DNA of 8,797 nt. Source: Kiritimatiellia bacterium (lineage in GTDB: Bacteria; Verrucomicrobiota; Kiritimatiellia; B70-G9). Numbering within the stretch: position 1 is the first letter of the stretch; each line of letters opens with the position of its first letter. The DNA lies in contig DTYT01000216.1 in assembly GCA_012961745.1 (NCBI GenBank), positions 1 through 8,797 of the forward strand, given 5' to 3'. Under the pieces are notes generated by a model. The model was not told the DNA's origin, ran no database searches, and was given only the letters and a program-made list of their open reading frames with translations. The translations under genes were made by a program, and so were the position numbers. Of this stretch, positions 6,647 to 8,797 are shown piece by piece.

Positions 6647-8107
6647 ATGAACAACACGGGGACCGCAGCGATCCTGTGTTTGGCGGTGGCGGCACAGCTG
6701 GAGGGGACCGTCTGCGGTAATCAGCCTCCCCCTGTTGAAAAGACGAGCCTCACCGCTCTGGTGGAGCGTCTGGGAGAACATTTCGGCAAGGAGGGCCGGG
6801 AGAAGGGCGACCTGTTTCTGCGCTACGGGCTGATGGCCAGCCGTTCGGGAAGGTGGGTGCGTATATGGGCTGCTCCGATCGACTTGGCGCCGGATGCTCC
6901 GGTGGAATTCCTGTTGATCGGGCCGGAGAGCGGCCACGATTATGAGGCCCTGGCACGGTCTTTTGCACGGGCGGAGGATGTCCATGCCGCCCTGGAGTTT
7001 ATCGGCGTGCCGGCGGGCCGGCCGGTGGATTACCGCAGTCTGTGCCTTTGGCCGAAAGGAGAGAGAGTGCGGGTCACCTATCGCTGGTCGGATGATAACC
7101 GTGTCTACTTCGCTGATCTGTTCACCAACCAAGTACGGGCGGAGACCCTCCTGCGGGACACTGGTACGGGACGACACTTGCCTCTCCAGGATTTTGCCTT
7201 CGTCGGTTCCAGATGGCTGCCGGACCCCGCGGAAGCAACTGGCCGGGTCTACGCGGCGGATGCGTTTGATCCCCAGGCAATCATTTCGGACTACAACGAG
7301 CCGCTCACGGTGCTGGATGTTCCCTACCGGGCGGTGGACAGTGAGGTCTATGGCACCCGCGTAGTGAATCCTGATGCAAGGCTGCCGGCCGATCGTCTTC
7401 TGGATATCCTGTTGGAGCCGACGTGGGAGATGGAAGGCCGGCGTGTGGTGGACCTCACCCTACAGGTGGTGCCCGGCGACCAGGATCTCGGTCTGGCCGG
7501 ATTGAGTTACCGCGTCACGGGCGTTACTTTCGGACGGTTCCCGGAGGTCAGCACGTTGACGGACCTTCTGGCGCTGTTCGACAAGCTCGAATCTGCTGGG
7601 CACGATCTCTACTTGACCGTACAGCCCAGCCACTCGCTGCCGATCGGGCTGGTATCACGGTTCTACGTTTTTCTCTGGGGACTGACCGGCAGTCACCGTT
7701 TGCGCTTGGAAGCGCCTTTACCGGGAGACCTGTTCTGGAAAGCCTTCATGCCCCCACGGCGTCTCATGGAGCATTCCAGCCGAATTGTCCAGCCCTGGGA
7801 ACTGTACCTTGGATACGGAAGGGACGGCGGGGTGACCGGAAGCCTTCAGCGGATTGTGGAGGATTGGGGTGAAGCCGGAATGGACGCTGAGCCCCGGCTG
7901 AGCACCAACCGCTTCCCGGTCACTGCCGAGGGGCATATCGCCGAGATCATGAAGTCCGATCCGTCAGCCTGCGCGCTCGTGCTGGTCTATTGCCCGGAGG
8001 AAATGGAATACGGTGAAATCCTGGGATTCATCAGTCCAATTCTTGCGGACCGGCCGACGGTTTATCTGGTTCCGCATCCCGGGGAGCGTCGAGAACCGTC
8101 CGAATGA
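6647..8107 (+). CDS. YdjY-domain protein with long unassigned C-terminal half
   Basis: Residues about 66-215 match the YdjY domain pattern: a short strand region, GPESGHDYEAL (92-102), then AEDVHAALEFIGVPAG (109-124), FVGSRWLPDP, and SDYNEPLTVLDVPYRA near the end. The biochemical role of YdjY domains is not established, and they are often found in exported proteins. The N-terminus (TAAILCLAVAAQ, 6-17) could be a weak signal peptide but has no positive charge before it. The second half (about 220-486) is not recognised. It contains YLTVQPSHSLPIGLVSRF (from 322) and LVLVYCPEEMEYGEILGFI (from 444), each resembling the strand-helix part of ExbD/TolR periplasmic domains. ATG 6647 is chosen because GGGAGGTGG (6636-6644) precedes it. 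GTG 6641 lies inside that site. The 3' end overlaps the opposing kinase gene by 77 bases. Confidence 0.8.
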   Translation: MNNTGTAAILCLAVAAQLEGTVCGNQPPPVEKTSLTALVERLGEHFGKEGREKGDLFLRYGLMASRSGRWVRIWAAPIDLAPDAPVEFLLIGPESGHDYEALARSFARAEDVHAALEFIGVPAGRPVDYRSLCLWPKGERVRVTYRWSDDNRVYFADLFTNQVRAETLLRDTGTGRHLPLQDFAFVGSRWLPDPAEATGRVYAADAFDPQAIISDYNEPLTVLDVPYRAVDSEVYGTRVVNPDARLPADRLLDILLEPTWEMEGRRVVDLTLQVVPGDQDLGLAGLSYRVTGVTFGRFPEVSTLTDLLALFDKLESAGHDLYLTVQPSHSLPIGLVSRFYVFLWGLTGSHRLRLEAPLPGDLFWKAFMPPRRLMEHSSRIVQPWELYLGYGRDGGVTGSLQRIVEDWGEAGMDAEPRLSTNRFPVTAEGHIAEIMKSDPSACALVLVYCPEEMEYGEILGFISPILADRPTVYLVPHPGERREPSE

Positions 8108-8797
8108 CGTGGGCCAGAGTTTCCCGAGTGTATGGCTTCTCCAGCAGGGGGATGTTTTGGGAGATTCCGGGAACCGCAGGTACCGGCCGATCGGTAAACC
8201 CTGAAACGTACATGACACGGAAGTCGCTTCTTATTTCACGAAGCTTTCTCACCAGTTCGTAGCCGCCCATGTGTGGCATCACCACATCGCTGATCACCAA
8301 ATGGACCGGCTTGCGGTACTGACGGGCAATGACGATAGCCTCGGTTCCATTCCGGGCTTCCAGGACATGGTAGCCGAGAGAGCGTAGCATCCTTACCGTA
8401 AGGTGACGGACGGTGTCTTCGTCTTCGACTACCAGGACGGTCTCGTTCCCCCGAGGAAGAGAGCGGCAGCTCTCCACGATTTCCACCTGGGCTTCCGGTT
8501 CTTCGGATACCACGGGCAGGTAGACGTCAACGGCGGTGCCGCGTTCTGGTTCACTTTGGATCTCGATGTAGCCCGAAAGTTGCTTGACGATACTGTACAC
8601 CGTTGTCAGACCAAGACCGGATCCCCGGCCACTCTCCTTAGTGGTGTAAAAGGGTTCGAAAACGTGCGCAAGGATGTCGGGAGGGATACCTTGGCCGGTA
8701 TCGCTAACTCGCAGCCTTACATACCGCCCTGGTTCCACACCGATGCGCTGGTTGCAAAACTCTTCGTCGAGTTCGACTGCCGAGGTCTGGATGGTCA
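8031..8797 (-). CDS. Hybrid sensor histidine kinase, C-terminal part (ATPase plus receiver), cut by window edge
   Basis: The visible 254 residues are the end of a hybrid sensor kinase. Numbered from the first complete codon, the HATPase core shows the G1 box DTGQGIP (32-38), the F box FEPFYTTK (46-53) and the G2 box GRGSGLGL (56-63). After a linker (about 95-116), a receiver domain follows with the acidic pair E124-D125, the phosphate-accepting aspartate D170 in ISDVVMPHMGG, S198 and the conserved lysine K220 in LLEKPY. All receiver catalytic residues are present, so it should be phosphorylated. No output domain follows, only a polar tail of about 18 residues, so a partner response regulator or phosphotransfer protein is likely. 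The sensor, dimerisation helix with histidine, and N box lie beyond the window, so the signal cannot be told. It has no upstream neighbour visible and converges on the YdjY gene. Confidence 0.93.
   Translation of the reverse strand, partial: TIQTSAVELDEEFCNQRIGVEPGRYVRLRVSDTGQGIPPDILAHVFEPFYTTKESGRGSGLGLTTVYSIVKQLSGYIEIQSEPERGTAVDVYLPVVSEEPEAQVEIVESCRSLPRGNETVLVVEDEDTVRHLTVRMLRSLGYHVLEARNGTEAIVIARQYRKPVHLVISDVVMPHMGGYELVRKLREIRSDFRVMYVSGFTDRPVPAVPGISQNIPLLEKPYTRETLAHVIRTVLDAPRDAEPDKPSAGPQELD

Noticed and set aside
6632..7177. Minus-strand open frame of 181 codons opposite the YdjY gene
   Set aside because: The plus-strand frame here carries the YdjY motifs and a good ribosome site. The antisense product has no family features.
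7423..7872. Plus-strand open frame of 149 codons within the YdjY gene
   Set aside because: It lies wholly inside the in-frame YdjY-protein gene in another frame and its product has no domain signal.

Overview
The window looks like a piece of a GC-rich bacterial chromosome. The genes are compact, spacing is short, and strong Shine-Dalgarno sites (GAGGGGGTG, AAGGGGGTG, GGGAGGTGG) lie 4-6 bases before ATG. A YdjY-domain protein next to a PAS/HATPase/REC-style hybrid kinase recalls the Planctomycetes-Verrucomicrobia-Lentisphaerae group or related uncultured phyla. That placement is an inference from family habits, not something the sequence proves.

Layout. Bases 1-402 hold no convincing gene. 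They contain at most the last few codons of an upstream gene, then a regulatory stretch with a 21-bp palindrome (236-256), a TTGACA / TATCGT promoter candidate (300-327) and a strong hairpin or operator (320-351). Next come two tightly spaced plus-strand genes. The first (403-3729) encodes a 1108-residue glycoside phosphorylase-like protein of the GH94/GH149/GH161 group. The second (3750-6551) encodes a 933-residue GH35 beta-galactosidase-type hydrolase with both catalytic glutamates. After a 95-base gap with a weak terminator-like hairpin comes a 486-residue YdjY-domain protein (6647-8107). Its long C-terminal half is unassigned and contains two ExbD-like segments. The right edge carries the C-terminal 254 residues of a minus-strand hybrid sensor kinase (ATPase core plus receiver). 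Its 3' end overlaps the 3' end of the YdjY gene by 77 bases.

Working together. Neither carbohydrate enzyme has a visible signal peptide, so they probably act in the cytoplasm on imported oligosaccharides. The GH35 enzyme would trim terminal beta-galactose-like residues, and the phosphorylase would split the remaining beta-glucan-like chain into sugar 1-phosphate. They are separated by 20 bases and are most likely co-transcribed from the promoter near 300-327. The YdjY protein and the kinase are probably separate units.

The most interesting points are the phosphorylase and GH35 pair of unknown substrate, the promoter-overlapping hairpin with repeated CGATATG motifs, the unusual C-terminal half of the YdjY protein, and the convergent overlap. 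Nothing here clearly amounts to a wholly new system.
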